64,000 nucleotides of DNA from Pharus latifolius (Eukaryota > Streptophyta > Magnoliopsida > Poales > Poaceae). The position numbers and the translations under genes were made by a program. The stretch lies in the NCBI GenBank assembly GCA_019359835.1, contig CM033319.1, forward strand, positions 56,335,613 through 56,399,612. Direction: 5' to 3'. Below, piece by piece: positions 1 to 12,648 of this stretch. The notes beneath the pieces were generated by a model. It was not told the DNA's origin, made no database searches, and saw only the letters and a list, made by a program, of their open reading frames with translations. How positions within the stretch are numbered: position 1 is the stretch's first letter; every line of letters starts with the position of its first letter.

Positions 1-2406
1 CCTAGTTGATGGAGGTATTTCCCTCGACTTGCTCTTTGCCAAAGCCCTTGACGAGATGCAAATCCCTCATCCAAGGATTAAAAATGTGGTCCACCCATTT
101 TTTGGGATTATTGCTGGTCATTCGTACACTCCTATCGGCCAGATCATACTGCTAGTAATGCTTGGAGAACTAGAGAACATCCGAACAGAATTGGTTACTT
201 TTGATGCAATTGATTTTGATTCGGCATACAATGCAATTCTTGGTGGCAACGCACTATGCTTATCAGTGCATAAAGGTGTCAGGACCAAAAGGCGCGATCA
301 CGGTGAAGGGCAACCAAAATTTGGCCCTGACATGCGATTACATTTCCTTCGAATTGGTTGATCAGCTTCCCCTCAGGGATGTCAAGGCCGTGACCAAAGC
401 AAAAGAGCCAGATGCAGTCAAGGAAACTCTACGACCAAAAGAAAAACTAAAACAAGCTTCCTTATTCCCAGATGACCCATCCAGAACTATTCGGATTGGG
501 TCAGAATTAGAGAACAAATAGGAACTTGTGCTCATCTCGTTCCTCCAAGCTAATGCAGACGTGTTTGCGTGGAAATCATCCGATAGGCCTGGAGTCCCAA
601 GGGAAGTGATCGAGCACAGGCTAGCGATTCAGCTTGGACAGCGACCTATAAAGAAAAAGCTCAGGTGTTGTGCCCCTAACTGGAGAGAAGCCATTTGTTC
701 GAAGTTGGATAAGCTCCAGGAAGCTGGATTTATCGCGAGGTTGACCATTCCGAATGGCTCGCAAACCCAATCATGGTCCTGAAATCAAATGATAAGTGGT
801 GCATGCGCATTGATTACACCAATCTCAATGCTACCTGCCTGAAGGATGATTTCCCCTTCCCTTCATCGATCAGTTGGTCAATTCAACAGTGGGTTGCAAA
901 TTGATAAGCTTTCTGGATGCCTACTCATGGTACCATCAAATTAGCATGGCAGAAGAAGATCAGGAGAAAATTGCCTTCATCACACCATGTGGCACGTCAG
1001 AATGCCATTTGGGCTCAAGAATGCTGGTTCTACGTATTAGCACTTGATGCAGAATACCTTTCAATCACAATTAGGGCATAATTTAGAAGCTTATCTAGAT
1101 GATTTGGTTGTAAAGAGCTCTAGTCATATAGATGACCTGGCTGAAACTTTCTGTAACCAGAATAAGCATGGAATAAAGTTGAATCTTGAAAAGTGCTCAT
1201 TTGGAGTTTCTTCTGGTTAACTTTTGGGTTTCCTTGTTTGTTCATGAGACATTGAGGTTAATCCCAAAAAAATTCGAGCCATTGAGCAAATACGATCTCC
1301 TTCGACCATGAAGGAGGTACAAAGCCTAACCGACCGGATGGCGACTTTAAGTCATTTCATTTCGAGGTTGGGTGAACTTGGATTACCGTTCTTTAAGGTT
1401 CTATGAAAGCACAATGGTTTCCAATGGTTGGATGAAGCCAAAAAAGTCTTTCAGGAAGTAAAAACATATTTAGCTAGTGCTCCTGTATTGGTTTCCCCGA
1501 CCTTGGGAGAGCCATTACTCATCTATTTGGCTGCTACCCCTCGTGCGGTGAGCGCTATCCTGGTTGCGGAGAGGTAGGGAGTGTAACGACCTGTCTATTA
1601 TGTAAGTAGGATATTGAATGGACCAAAGGAGAGATACCCTGAGGTCCAAAAATTACTTTATGCTCTCTTAATGGCATCAAGGAAGCTGCGACATTACTTT
1701 CAAGCGCACAAGATTACTGTGCCCTCAGCCTTTCCCTTAGGGGACATTCTCTGAAATCCAGAAGTAACGGGTCAAGTTGCGAAATGGGCCATAGAACTTG
1801 GAGATTTCGATCTCTACTTTATAGCCCGTGTAGCAATCAAATCCCAAATTCTTGCAGATTTCTAGTCGAATGGACTAATCCCGAACTACCTGCGCAAGAA
1901 TCCCAGGATTTGGAAGATACCAACCACTGGACGTTGTATTTCAATGGCTCTTGAAGTTTCACAAACTCGGGCCCTGGACCGGTCTTAATTATGCCTCAAG
2001 GTGACTAGCTCCAATATGTAATATAATTACACTTTGTTGCTACCAATGATGCAGCAGAGTATGAAGGTCTTCTAACCGGGCTTCGAGCAGCCAAATCCCT
2101 CGGAGTCCATCGGTTAGTTGTGAAGGGAGATTCACAGTTAGTCATAAACCAGGTGAATAAGGAATACCAATGTTCCGATGAGACAATGGTTCTATACCAG
2201 GACGAGGTGTGGAAATTGAAAAATACTTTAGAAATTTTGAAGTCCAATTTGTTTTGCGAAGAGATAATATTCTCGCAGACTAATTGTCAAAGATTGGTTC
2301 CTCACGTGCATCCGCCCCGGCAGGAGTGTTCATTAAGCACTTAAAAAAGCCCTCAATCGCGACCACCGCAGAGGCACTGGAGGCAATGACTAATATCGCT
2401 GCCCTC
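1..2406 (+). pseudogene. Decayed Tat-lineage Ty3/gypsy polyprotein fragment (protease, RT, RNase H)
   Basis: The fragment is collinear with the protease-RT-RNase H part of the fuller gypsy element at 29090-43357, but on the plus strand. It enters inside the aspartic protease (DGGIS at the left edge, DGGSS in the other copy). An in-frame TAG follows at 519-521, then RT, with a YLDD catalytic box near 1092-1103 where the other copy has YVDD. RNase H follows to the edge. Many stops and small indels break the frame. The first RNase H catalytic Asp is Asn (YFNGS near 1940, YFDGS in the other copy), followed by a stop. The fragment ends abruptly at 2406 against a copia LTR, so it was the outermost host of the nest. 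The element's own LTRs are outside the window. It is dead by inspection; lineage assignment is firm by similarity to the second copy. Confidence 0.88.
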
Positions 2407-4055
2407 TGTAGGATCAAGAATGCCGACCAAAGGGGGGTGAATAGGAGACTTTTAAAAACTTCAATATAAAACAAATTCTAACAAATAAAGAAATCAAGAA
2501 CAAATAACAATAATATTAGAAACAGGAGGAGAAGACGAACACAACGATTTTTACCGAGGTCTCGGAGACTCGCCTAGTCTCCCCTAATCCTCGTTGAAGC
2601 ACTCAAGTGAATGAGTCTTCCTTCAATATCCACGAAGGATATTTCTCACTAATGGTTTCTCCTTGTCCACTCCGGAAAGGCGAGCACCGATGCCTTTTAG
2701 ACACTTGCCGAGCCTCTCCAACAAACTTCGAGCGGAGAGATCAACGGCCACGCCACCAAACCGTCTAGGTGAGAGCGTTCACCAAGAGTAACGAGCAGCA
2801 AGGTCTTCTCTAGACCTCCAAACACGCACCGATAAACTATGAGTATACAAATGCTATGAACTGAAAAACTCGGTGGATCTCAAAAACACTCGCCTTGATC
2901 AAAAGATCAAGATTTTGTGTAAAAGACTAAAACTCAAGAGTGTATAAGAATGCAAGGCTGCTGGATTATATAAAACAGGTGCTCAAAGGTTTTATTTATA
3001 GCCTCAAGGATCAAATTAGCCATTAGAGCTCGAGTTGAAAATTAGCAGCTCAAACTGACAGTCAGTTTACCATACTGACAGTCAGTTACACACAACGGCC
3101 GACAAAATTTACGGATAAAAAATTGCTAGCTGTTTGTGGTCTTATATGGAAATTGAAACCCCAAACTGACAGTCAGTTAGGCAAACTGAAAGTCAGTTCG
3201 ACCAAAACATCGACCAGTTGAAACAGAAACTCAAATAAAACGGCTTGAGGTCGAAATGCAAACTGACAGTTAGCATGATCATACTGATAGTCAGTTTAGT
3301 TCAAAAAATTTCAGCTCAAAAAACAACCTCTCTAGACAACTGTTAGTTAACGCAAACGACATTCAAACTGACAGTCAGTATGAATAAAAATAGCCATAAC
3401 TTTAAATCCAGAAATCTAAATTCAGAGTTGAATAGCTCGTTTGAAACGTAATTTAAAGGGCTACATTTTTTTCAACTGAAGCAAAAACCAGATCTGCCTA
3501 GATCTTTCTAGAGAATGCAAAAACTCTTCTGCTATCAAAAACTCAACCGAAAAACCAAATAACTGACAGTCAGCTTGGATAAAAACATCCATAACTTTTG
3601 ATCCAGAAATCCGATTTAAGTTTTTGATAGCTTGTTTGAAAGAGAATTTACAACCCCTCTTTATAGTATGGTTGAAACTAAGAAACAAATTTTTTATAAA
3701 CCGATCAACCTCCAAACACCAAGACCGGTACAAAATAAAAACTCATTTTACCTTAAGTCCTTTGAATCTTCAATCTTGGTGGCCTTGGACTTGCAACCTC
3801 TGATGACACTGCGATCTTGTGCTTTCGTCCTCGGCTTATGACCTTGTGCTTGCGACTTACAGATCCTCCAGATAGCTTAGGTCTCTGCGGCTTTCTACTT
3901 GCCGACCTTGTGCTTGCGACTTTGGCAATACTGCGACCTTAGGCGAAATAGCTCTTAGGTCTCTACATACATATAACTCAAAGAAATGATTAGATCAAAA
4001 ACACTTAATGTCATCAATAATCAAAATCCACAATAATAGGGGCCTAGATGCAACA
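2407..4055 (-). repeat. 3' LTR of the copia element
   Basis: On the minus strand the LTR starts TGTTGCATC at 4055 and ends CCTACA at 2407. A purine tract (AAAAAGGGGGAGAT in minus orientation) lies immediately upstream at 4056-4069. The 1649-bp LTR is clearly related to the solo LTR at 4604-6169: they share the ends, a CTCGG-rich block near 2540-2860, and a run of near-palindromes ACTGAC-N-GTCAGT. The outer edge abuts the gypsy fragment at 2406. The 5-bp flank there, CCCTC (2402-2406), is the expected TSD, but its partner is outside the window. Confidence 0.88.
3040..3580. repeat. Cluster of near-palindromic ACTGAC-N-GTCAGT motifs in the copia LTR
   Basis: The 13-bp motif ACTGACAGTCAGT, two 6-bp arms around one central base, recurs in exact or one-mismatch form near 3054, 3075, 3165, 3185, 3258, 3280, 3365 and 3561. 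Spacing is irregular. The second LTR of the family (4604-6169) carries the same cluster near 5237-5590. In LTR coordinates this lies in the middle of the LTR. No function is shown by sequence. Confidence 0.8.
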
Positions 4056-4375
4056 ATCTCCCCCTTTTTGATGATTGATGACAACAAGTGTTTAAATGAA
4101 TAAAATCAAATGACTCCCCCTAAGTACATGCATAATTAACAGATATTCAGGAACTCCCCCTAAATGCATGCATATATAAATACCCATATGAGTCATTTGA
4201 GATTGGAGAGTGAATCTATAATGATAGATCATGAGATATCTCAAGAATCTTTCTCCCTAATCTCTCCCCTAGCATAAACAATGTCTTTAATGAAGCAAGA
4301 AACACAAGAATCTCTACCCTTTGTCATCAAGCACAAAAAGGCAGGAGGACAGGAAAAACAGACATTTATCTTAGA
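4056..4375 (-). other. Copia 3' untranslated stretch with polypurine tract
   Basis: This stretch lies between the RNase H stop at 4376 and the 3' LTR. The polypurine tract sits directly against the LTR (4056-4069, C-rich on the plus strand), as needed to prime plus-strand DNA synthesis. No other coding signal is seen. Confidence 0.75.
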
Positions 4376-4603
4376 TCAACTAGCATTTGATATATCAATA
4401 ATATTCAATTCATTTCTTAGAAAGCAAAATCTAGCTTCATCTAGAGGTTTGGTGAAAATATCTGCTAGTTGCAAATCAGTTCTGATATAATTCACATCAA
4501 TATCTCCTTTTGCCACATGATCTCTTATAAAATGGTGCCGAATTTCAATATGCTTAGTTCTAGAATGTTGAACAGGATTATTTGCAATTTTAATGGCACT
4601 TTC
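4376..4603 (-). pseudogene. Copia RNase H C-terminus, separated from RT by a solo LTR
   Basis: The minus-strand frame reads through the end of a Ty1/copia RNase H: the SRTKHIEIRHHFIRD region, then a LADIFTKPL motif, and a stop at 4376. The upstream half of the same domain, up to the CDNES box, resumes at 6175 on the far side of the solo LTR, and CTTTC is duplicated at both joints. The first residues of the longer open frame (4604-4789) belong to the solo LTR, not to RNase H. Confidence 0.88.
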
Positions 4604-6169
4604 TGTTGGATCAAGGATGCCGACTAGAGGGGGGGGTGAATAGGAGGCTTTAAAAACTTTAAAACTTAAAGCAAATAAAGAACAAATCAAGAACAAGTAA
4701 TGTAAGCAAAGGGAAAAGAGAACGAACACAATGATTTTTACCGAGGTATCGGAGACTCGCCCAGTCTCCACTAATCCTCGTTGAAGCACTCAAATCTCTT
4801 GAGTCTCGCTTCAATATCCACAAAGGATATTATCACTAATGGTTGCTCCTTGTCCACTCCGGAAAGGCGAGCACCGATGCCTTGTACACACTTGCCGAGC
4901 CTCTCCGACAATCTCCGAACGGAGAGATCAACGGCCACGCCTCCGAACCGTCTAGGTGAGGGCGCTCACCAAGAGTAACAGGCAGCGAGGTCTTCTCTAG
5001 ACCTCCAAACACGCACCGAGAAGCTAAGTGGATGCAAATGCAAAAGAACTGAAACTCTCGGTGGATCGGAAAGCACTCGACTTGATCAAAAGATCAAGAT
5101 TTTATATAAGAAACTAATGCTCAAGAGTGTATATGAAATGCTGTTGCTTGTTGTTGAAAACTTATGCCCAAAGCCCCTTTTTATAGCCTCAAGAATCAAA
5201 TGAACCGTTGGAACTAGGGCTGAAAATCAGCAACCCAAACTGACAGTCAGTTATGCAAACTGACAGTCAGTTTAGTGCACAACGGCCGACAAAAATTACG
5301 GATAAAAAATAGCTAGCCGTTTACAGCCAAAACAGGAAAGCTGGAACACGCAACTGACAGTCAGTTACACAAACTGACAGTCAGTTTGTGTACTAGCTCG
5401 ACCAGAATCAAAAAGAAACATAGTAAAACACTCTCTGGTCGAAACCCCAACTGACAGTCAGTATGGACAAACTGACAGTCAGTTTAGTACAAAAAATTTG
5501 AGACCAAAAAACACCCTCTCTGGACAATTGTCAGTTACACTAAACTGACATTCAAACTGACAGTCAGTTATGCAAACTGACAGTCAGCTTGAACAAAAAC
5601 AGCTATAACTTTAAATCCAGAAATCCAAAAGAGGTGTTTAATAGCTCGTTGGAAAGATAATTTCAAGGACTACATTTTTGTCAACAGAAGCAAAAGCCAG
5701 ATCTACCTAGATCTTTCTGAAAAATGCAAATACTCTTCTGCTGTCAAAAACTGAACTGAAAAACAAATTTTTCCAAATAAGTTCAAAACCAAATCCAACC
5801 AGAAACAATGCAATGCAAAGACCTAGAATTCTCGGTTTGTGCTGAAGATAAAAAGAGGACTTTCGCTACCCCTCTTTATAGTACGGTTAAAGCTAGAAAG
5901 AATTTTCCTAACCGATCATCTCCACACACCAAGATCGGTAAAATAAAAATTCGTAATACCTGAGGTCTTTCGCATCTTCAAGATTTGCGTCTTGTCTCTT
6001 GTTCTTCTGCGTCTTGTGCTTCACTTTAAGTTGGGTTCATCTTGATCATCTTGTATTTCTTCCCAACTAATCCCTATATCAATCAATCTCGAAAGCACGA
6101 TTAGTCCAGAACACTTTGTTTTCATTAATCATCAAAATTAGGGTTAGGCATGACAGCCTAGATGCAACA
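4604..6169 (-). mobile_element. Solo LTR of the same copia family inserted in RNase H
   Basis: The 1566-bp unit is flanked by the 5-bp duplication CTTTC (4599-4603 and 6170-6174) and has TGTTG...CAACA ends. On the minus strand it starts TGTTGCATC like the 3' LTR at 2407-4055. No internal domain or second LTR is present, so it is a solo LTR left by LTR-LTR recombination. It carries its own cluster of ACTGAC-N-GTCAGT motifs (about 5237-5590). Confidence 0.92.
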
Positions 6170-6174
6170 CTTTC

Positions 6175-7784
6175 ATTATCACACAAGAGTGGCACTTGAT
6201 CAAATTTAATTCCATAATCCAAAAACGTCTGCTTCATCCACAAGATTTGAGCACAACAACTTCCTACAGACACATTCCACTTCAGCGGTGGAGAGAGCTA
6301 CAAAAGTCTGTTTCCTAGATGACCATGATACTAATGATCTCCCCAATAGCTGACAGCTACCAGATGTGCTTTTTCTATCAATCTTACACCCAGCATAATC
6401 AGAATTCGAATATCCAATTAATTCCAAATTTGCATCTTTCGGATACCAAAGACCTAGGTTGGGATAACATTTCAAATACCTAAGGATTCTTTTAATAGCA
6501 ATTATCTGACATTCCTTAGGGGTTGATTGAAATCTAGCACACAAGCAGACGCTAAACATGATAACAGGCCTAGATGCAGTAAGATATAGCAAACTACTAA
6601 TCATAGACCTATAGAGTTTAGAATCGATCGCTTTTCCATTGTTGTCCATGTCGAGATGTCCATTTGTGGCCATGGGGGTTTTGATCGCCTTAGCATCTTC
6701 CATCCCAAAGCGCTTGAGTAAGTCCTTCACGTACTTTGTTTGACTCAAGAATGTGCCGTTCTTGAGTTGCTTGATTTGAAGTCCAAGAAAAAAGTTTAGC
6801 TCACCGATCATTGACATCTCGAATTCCCTAGACATCATTTCTCCAAATTCATGACAGAAATGTTCATTAGTAGATCCAAAGATAATATCATCAACATATA
6901 TTTGACAAATGAACTAATCTTTTTCAATTTTCTTTGTAAACAAAGTTGTATCAACCTTCCCAATTTCAAAACCTTTTGATAAAAGAAAGTCTCTAAGTCG
7001 TTCATACCAAGCTCGAGAAGCTTGCTTGAGAGAATAGAGAGCCTTAGACAATTTAAACACATGGTTTGGAAATTTAGAATCCTCAAATCCAGGAGGTTGT
7101 TCAACAAATACTAGTTCAGATATTTGACCATTTAAAAAAGCACTTTCTACATCCATTTGAAATAATTTAATATGCGAATAGCTTAAAGTCTAGCTACAGG
7201 TGCAAAAGTTTCAACAAAGTCTAAACATTCGACTTGAGTAAAATCTTGTGCAACAAGACAAGCTTTGTTTCTAACAACTACACCATTTTCATCTTGCTTA
7301 TTTCTGAAAACTCATTTTGTTCTAATTACATTATGATCCTTGGGTCTTTCTACTAAAGTCCAAACTTCATTTCTAGAAAAATTGTTTATTTCATCATGCA
7401 TGGCATTAACCCAATCAGGATCATTAAGAGCCTCATCTACATGTTTGGGTTCTAGTGATGATACAAATGAATGATGTTCACAAAACAAAGCTATGCGAGA
7501 GCGAGTTTGGACACCCTTACTGACGTCACCCAATATTTGATCTAGAGGGTGATCCTTTGTGATGGTCTGGTGCAGTCTTGGTGCTTCATCTTGTGCGGCT
7601 TCTTCTTGATTTGTTTCTGGAGGATCAATTTGAGGTGATGATACATGTTGATCATCATTCTCAATGTTCTCATCATCTTCTTGATCATCTTCTCTTGGTT
7701 TGATATCTCCAATGGTAATGTTCTTCATGGCTTCTTGAAGATCTTCACCTGAAACTTCACAAGGGACTTGCTCCTTTTGCGAGC
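6175..7784 (-). pseudogene. Copia reverse transcriptase and RNase H N-terminal part
   Basis: From 7784 downwards the frames give the acidic linker after integrase, the RT start (a DPDWVNAMHDEI motif near 7400), an RT core in several frames and a YVDD box near 6900 in a shifted frame. RNase H then follows (a DSDYAGCKIDRKSTSG region near 6390 and a CDNES box at about 6180). The RT start has TGA in place of a conserved Trp codon near 7312, and at least two frameshifts lie in 6830-7160. The upstream edge is the CACTA-1 insertion (TSD CAT at 7785-7787); the downstream edge is the solo LTR. RT and RNase H would make and degrade the cDNA template, but this copy cannot make an intact protein. Confidence 0.88.
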
Positions 7785-7787
7785 CAT

Positions 7788-7990
7788 CACTAGTACAGAA
7801 ATGCAGTCTACTAACCCCTATCTTCTATCGGTTATTAGCGATTTAGTTGAAAACCAATAGAAAATGTGCCTCGAGGTCATAAAAGGCCATCGAGTGTATT
7901 TTTCCTATCGGTTTGTAAGAAACTTCTCGATAGAAGAAGCAGTATGATTTACTCTAGCGGTGATGAACAAATTTGCCGTTAGAAGAGATG
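7788..7990 (+). repeat. CACTA-1 5' terminus and first subterminal repeats
   Basis: The 5' terminal CACTAGTACAGAAA is followed by diverged CTATCGG and CGATAG motifs near 7833, 7900 and 7930. These are candidate binding sites for the element's DNA-binding protein, by analogy with the TNPA sites of En/Spm. The block is cut at 7995 by a solo LTR and resumes at 12029. Confidence 0.8.
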
Positions 7991-7995
7991 CATAA

Positions 7996-10900
7996 TGTAA
8001 CACCCCTGTTTTTCCCAACCCTAGCCTGTCTTGACTATCTGCATATCAGGATGAGATCTTGGTAATGCCAGAGTGTTACTCTAAAAAGTTGGCAGCCAAA
8101 CTCCTTCATTCAAGTCATTTTCGCAGATCAGTCCAAAAGATTCACAAATTAGTCCTTTTAAGATATCTGAGGAACCCCAAAAAGGCTAAAAGTCACAGAT
8201 CATTTCCAAATCCCGATTTGATTCAGTGAACATCTTCCCTTCACTATTCTGGACATTTTTCCCTTCTGGAAGAATTTCCAAATCTCTCCCGAAACCCTAG
8301 TTTCAGCCTTGTCAAATTTCTAAAATCCAGATTACCCTAATTACCCTGTTTTCAGTTCATCTCAAAACTTGCCTAAATCTCCAAAATTTTGTCATCCCTA
8401 GCTGCTGATCAATATCTTAGACTTTGTGGATTAATTTAGCAAAGTCAAAACTCTTTCTACCTTAGCCAAATGCCAGATTTACAGATTGGTCCTTGGAATC
8501 AAGAATCAGTAATTGCAAATCAGCCCTCCTATTCTTTTTCTGCTGTTTTCGACCAGCGCCTGGTCGTGCCCTCGACCAGTGCTGCATCGCCGGAGCCGCG
8601 CCGCGTTTTGTCGCCGCAGTTGCTCGCCGCCAGCCACCGCCTCTTGTCGCCTGTGCTTGTAAACAATTGTGCCACCCCGCGCGCACGTGCCAGCAGCCAG
8701 TACCTTGCCATGTCCAGCGGTTAAACGCCCGCGCTCCAGAGCAATGTCTTCGCGCGCGCAACCGTTGCCGTGGCATTGCATGCTGTTACGTGTCGTTGCC
8801 GGAGCTGCGCTGTTGCCTCCGCATCTGCGCCATCACTGGTGAAGTTCCAATGCAACCGACAAAACCTGCAGCGCTGCTACATCGCCATCGCTCCTTCACA
8901 TCGCCGGTCACCGCTGTCGCAGCTGCACCCGGCCGGTCTCGTCCCCGGCACAAGTTCTCGCGCCGTTTCCCCTCGCAAGCTCCGCCTCAACGCCTATTTA
9001 AACCCCCTTCAGCGCTGTGAAGAAACACAACTCCAGTACTTAGCCATTTTCCCAGATTTTCACTGTTTCCCTTTCTTCCCCGACGAGCCGATTTTGAGGC
9101 CATCGTCGCCAGAGCAAACCACAGCCCCTCTCTCCAATCCAAGCTCACCAGTAAGATCCCCACACCCATCTTCCCGTGTCCAAGCAAGTAATTGCATCCT
9201 AGTGCTCTTCATCGCCGGTGATCGCCGGAAAACCAAAAACTCCCTATTCCAGAAATTAAACTCGTTCCAGTGCTTTCCACCACTCACTCCAGTAGAATCA
9301 AATGATCCTTATCCCTTTCTTAGCAAGCCTATTCAGCCAATTTTCAAATTGATGCAGTGCTGTGTGTTTTCCCAAATTTCGCGCGCCACTGTGGACGTCT
9401 CACGTCGCCGGCGTGCCTCGCTGCAGCTCTCCCCAAACTGAAGCCACCTACACCTTCCCTGTAACCCCTAGATGGTGTATCCCAAAGCTTATAGCCTGCA
9501 TTGCTGTGTGGAGCCAGTTCGTCGTTCACCGTCTTCTCCAACTCCGGTGACAACGTCGACGAGCTCGCACTCTTAACCACTGCCCAATTCCTCTCTCCAG
9601 AACAATCCACACCACCCCAGGAGTGTTTCCCCTCAACCAATTTCAGGTTCAATCCACTCCAGTCCTCTGTCACCGTGACTCGTCCTTGTCTCAGGCGGCC
9701 GAAGATTTCAAACTCGCCGTTCGTCGCCGGCAAGCCACCCCAGTCAAATTCCTTCCACCAGCAACCTTGTCTTGATCCCGCCTACCTCCCTGACATGTTT
9801 GGCGAAGCAATGCATGCGTGATTCATCCAGACGCATGTGCCCTAGTTCGCTGCTGTACAGTGGCATTCGATTTCCTGTGTCCTGAGCTTTGCTGTGAATT
9901 TCTGTTAATTCAAGGGCTTTTCTGAAAAGTTCACTTTGTCATTTAGGTCCCTCACAGCATTTGGCACACAATGCCACCTCTTGCACCAGTTTTGATCATC
10001 TAGAAGCCCTAAATCATCCTGGTGTCCTTCTCGGACATTGTCTATTCGCGAACCGAAAGCCAACCCTTGGTTTTCGTCGCAATCGAGTCTTGTCCAGTGA
10101 ACCTAACCCTAGAATCCTTTTCTCCGCTGTTCTGTTTCTGCCCAATCTCCCTCATTTGCATTCATGTGTATATTTTACTTATGTTTTGTATAAAGCCTAT
10201 TTTCTGGATGCTTATGTATTGTATGTGTTGTGTGTGCTCTCTTGCGAATGCGGAGCAAGGAGCGGAAGATTTGGAAGGAACGTTTGAAGATCCAGCAGAT
10301 TTCTTAGACCCAACTTGGCAAGGCAAGTCGTCACCCTTGATCATGTCTCACCCAGAATTTTGAAATAAAGTAGATTCACTGTTTTAAAGATATATGCATG
10401 CTGAATATTTGATAGAACTATGTTTAGAAACATGTGAATAGATATGACCCAACTTTCATGTGGAAACCCTTTTTGATATCGAATCATCATGCAACCTTGT
10501 CGCCCTAAGATACCATGCTTAGGCTTTAATCTTATTTAAGTATACATGTTGGATGTGAAATGGCTAATATATGAGAAATGGATTTGAAACCCCTTTTGTG
10601 AAATGAAATGTCAAATTAGTATTGATAGTGAGGATTGGTTTGTATGGAGAGGGTGCGGTGTGCACCAGGGAATGTGGATGGCTCCTCACTATTAATTCAT
10701 AAGGACTAGAACCTTGTGTTGTGCCTCTATGCGGCATGAAAAACGTACCAACCACTTGCCTGGTATGGGACAGGCACGACTTAGTAGCTTTTTGGTATTA
10801 GCAGTTCCCTGCATGGTTTGTCGGTTTGGTTTCTCGCGTGGAGAAACTGGTTGGGCGCAGTTCGTCCGTGAGTGATGTGAGTTCAGAAAAAGCATGAGAG

Positions 10901-12023
10901 GAAAAGGTGGAAAGAAGGAAGACGCCCTACGCCTAAGATTAAGCCGTGCGCGGTTGTAATCAAAAAAGGTCAGATGTCTCGCGTGGACAGACCAAGGCCA
11001 TGTGTCCTGCGGGAGCATAAGCCAAAGGCTAGGAAGTAAGGCAGTGGGGAGGACCCACAACGGTACTTGAGACTTAATTGTCTATTTACCGGGCGGGGAT
11101 ACTGTTAATACTGAACTGCAAAAGCATTGTGTGATCTCGGCCTTGTCACATGTGTATAAGTCACATGGAGTTGGCCCGACTTGAAAGTCGAGTGAAGAAG
11201 TGGATTTAAAAAGAGGTACACCTTTGCAAAGCGTAAGAAAAGTGTCGGATACTCTGTACTCCCAGGTCATGGAGTATGTTCGCGGTGGATTTATCCATGT
11301 GGTTCAACACAAGTGACTATTTGGAATGTTTTCATAATATGGTTAATTCAAATGGTGGATCACGGAGGATCGCCATTCACAATGTTTTCTTAAAGTCTAT
11401 TATAAGGTTTTCAAAAACCCCACTGTTGAAAACAAAACCCTTATTTGAAAGATCAAAGGATTGAAATCAATACTATTTATGATTATAAGACTTAACCCCT
11501 TTTCTTGATCACTCCTCATCTATATAATTGCATTTGTAAATAAATGACTTGCTGAGCATTGTGTCAAAGCATGCTCACCCTTGCCTTTTCAAACAAATCA
11601 GAAGAGGGATTCGCCGATCCCGATTCGTTTGGTTATGAAGATGAAGCAGAGGATGGGAACGTCCCAGATGATTCGGAGTTCTAGGAGGGTCTCGCGTCGA
11701 GTTGAGTCCGATGTGGAGGAAGCCCTACCAGAACCGTTGCTGCCAGAAGTGAAGATCTTTGTTGTTGCTGTCTGCTTTGTTTTGTGTGTTCGGTATCTTG
11801 ATGCCGACTCTTGTATGGATAAACCTGTTATTTTCGTAGCAACTCTGAGTAGCGTCATTCTGGGCGCTATGTTAATGTAATATTGGTCCTTGTGACCTCG
11901 TACCTGTTTAATTATGTTTTATGCAATAACTGCTTTCCGCTTGTTGTGAGTTTTGTAATGGTCCAACCTGTGTGCAATCCACCTGGGCGGTTGCCACGGG
12001 ATTCCTCAAATGAGGGTCCCACA
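7996..12023 (+). mobile_element. 4-kb solo LTR of a Tekay/Del-like gypsy element
   Basis: The unit starts TGTAACACCCC and ends GGTCCCACA, with the 5-bp duplication CATAA on both sides (7991-7995 and 12024-12028). It is 4028 bp long with no internal domain. It shares local blocks with the LTRs of the Tekay-like element at 47297-58003, for example the stretch containing ACTAGAACCTTGTGTTGTG near 10706, so it is a related family. A TATA-like TATTTAAA lies near 8995. Open frames inside (8470-9820) run in several overlapping frames of GC-rich leader sequence and are not taken as genes. Confidence 0.88.
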
Positions 12024-12028
12024 CATAA

Positions 12029-12560
12029 GTACTGACGGGAGAATGTTGTGTGCCGATAGGACTGGTCGACTTCTACAACTAGACTTATTCTATCGATACT
12101 GTATGAATATACCGACAGAGTATATTAAAAATTCCTATCGGCAATATGTAGTGCGCCGATAGAACTGTTGGCCTTCTACAAATATTTTTATTCTATCGGT
12201 AATGGATTCTTGTACTGTTAAAATATATAGAAAATTGCTTAGAACTGTTCATCTCAAATAGTTTTATTCTATTGGTAATGAATGTTTATACCGTTAGAAT
12301 ATAGCAAAAATATCTTAGAACTATTGGCCTTCTACAACTTGTAATATTCTATCGGTAATGAATGTTTATACAGTTAGAATATAGAAAAAATATCTTACAA
12401 CTGTTGGCCTTCTACAACTTGTAATATTCTATCAGGAATGTACGTACACACCGATAGAGTATGTACAAAAATTCCTATCGGTAATATGTATTGTGCCGAT
12501 AGAACCATTCGCCTTCTACAGATGTTTTTATTACTAACGGTATGCTGTTTTTGTACTGAT
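12029..12560 (+). repeat. CACTA-1 5' subterminal repeat array
   Basis: Units of roughly 80-90 bp each hold a CTATCGG-type motif and, about 15-20 bp further on, its inverse (CCGATAG or a CCGTTAG variant), joined by recurring GGCCTTCTACAA text. This continues the block interrupted by the solo LTR. Such arrays are where En/Spm accessory proteins bind. Confidence 0.8.
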
Positions 12561-12576
12561 AGAAAATATATAGTTG

Positions 12577-12584
12577 TATAAATA
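12577..12584 (+). promoter_or_regulatory. TATA box before the chimeric mini-gene
   Basis: TATAAATA lies 65 bp upstream of the ATG at 12649, just inside the subterminal array. Position and sequence suit a core promoter. No transcript evidence is available. Confidence 0.5.
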
Positions 12585-12648
12585 CACGGGTATGTCTCTT
12601 TCATTCTTACAGTTCATCTGGGGCTCGTAGTCCTAACCCGTAAGCTAC

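Noticed and set aside
8470..9820. Several overlapping open frames of 60-223 codons
   Set aside because: They lie in the GC-rich leader of a solo LTR, overlap on both strands and share no family features.
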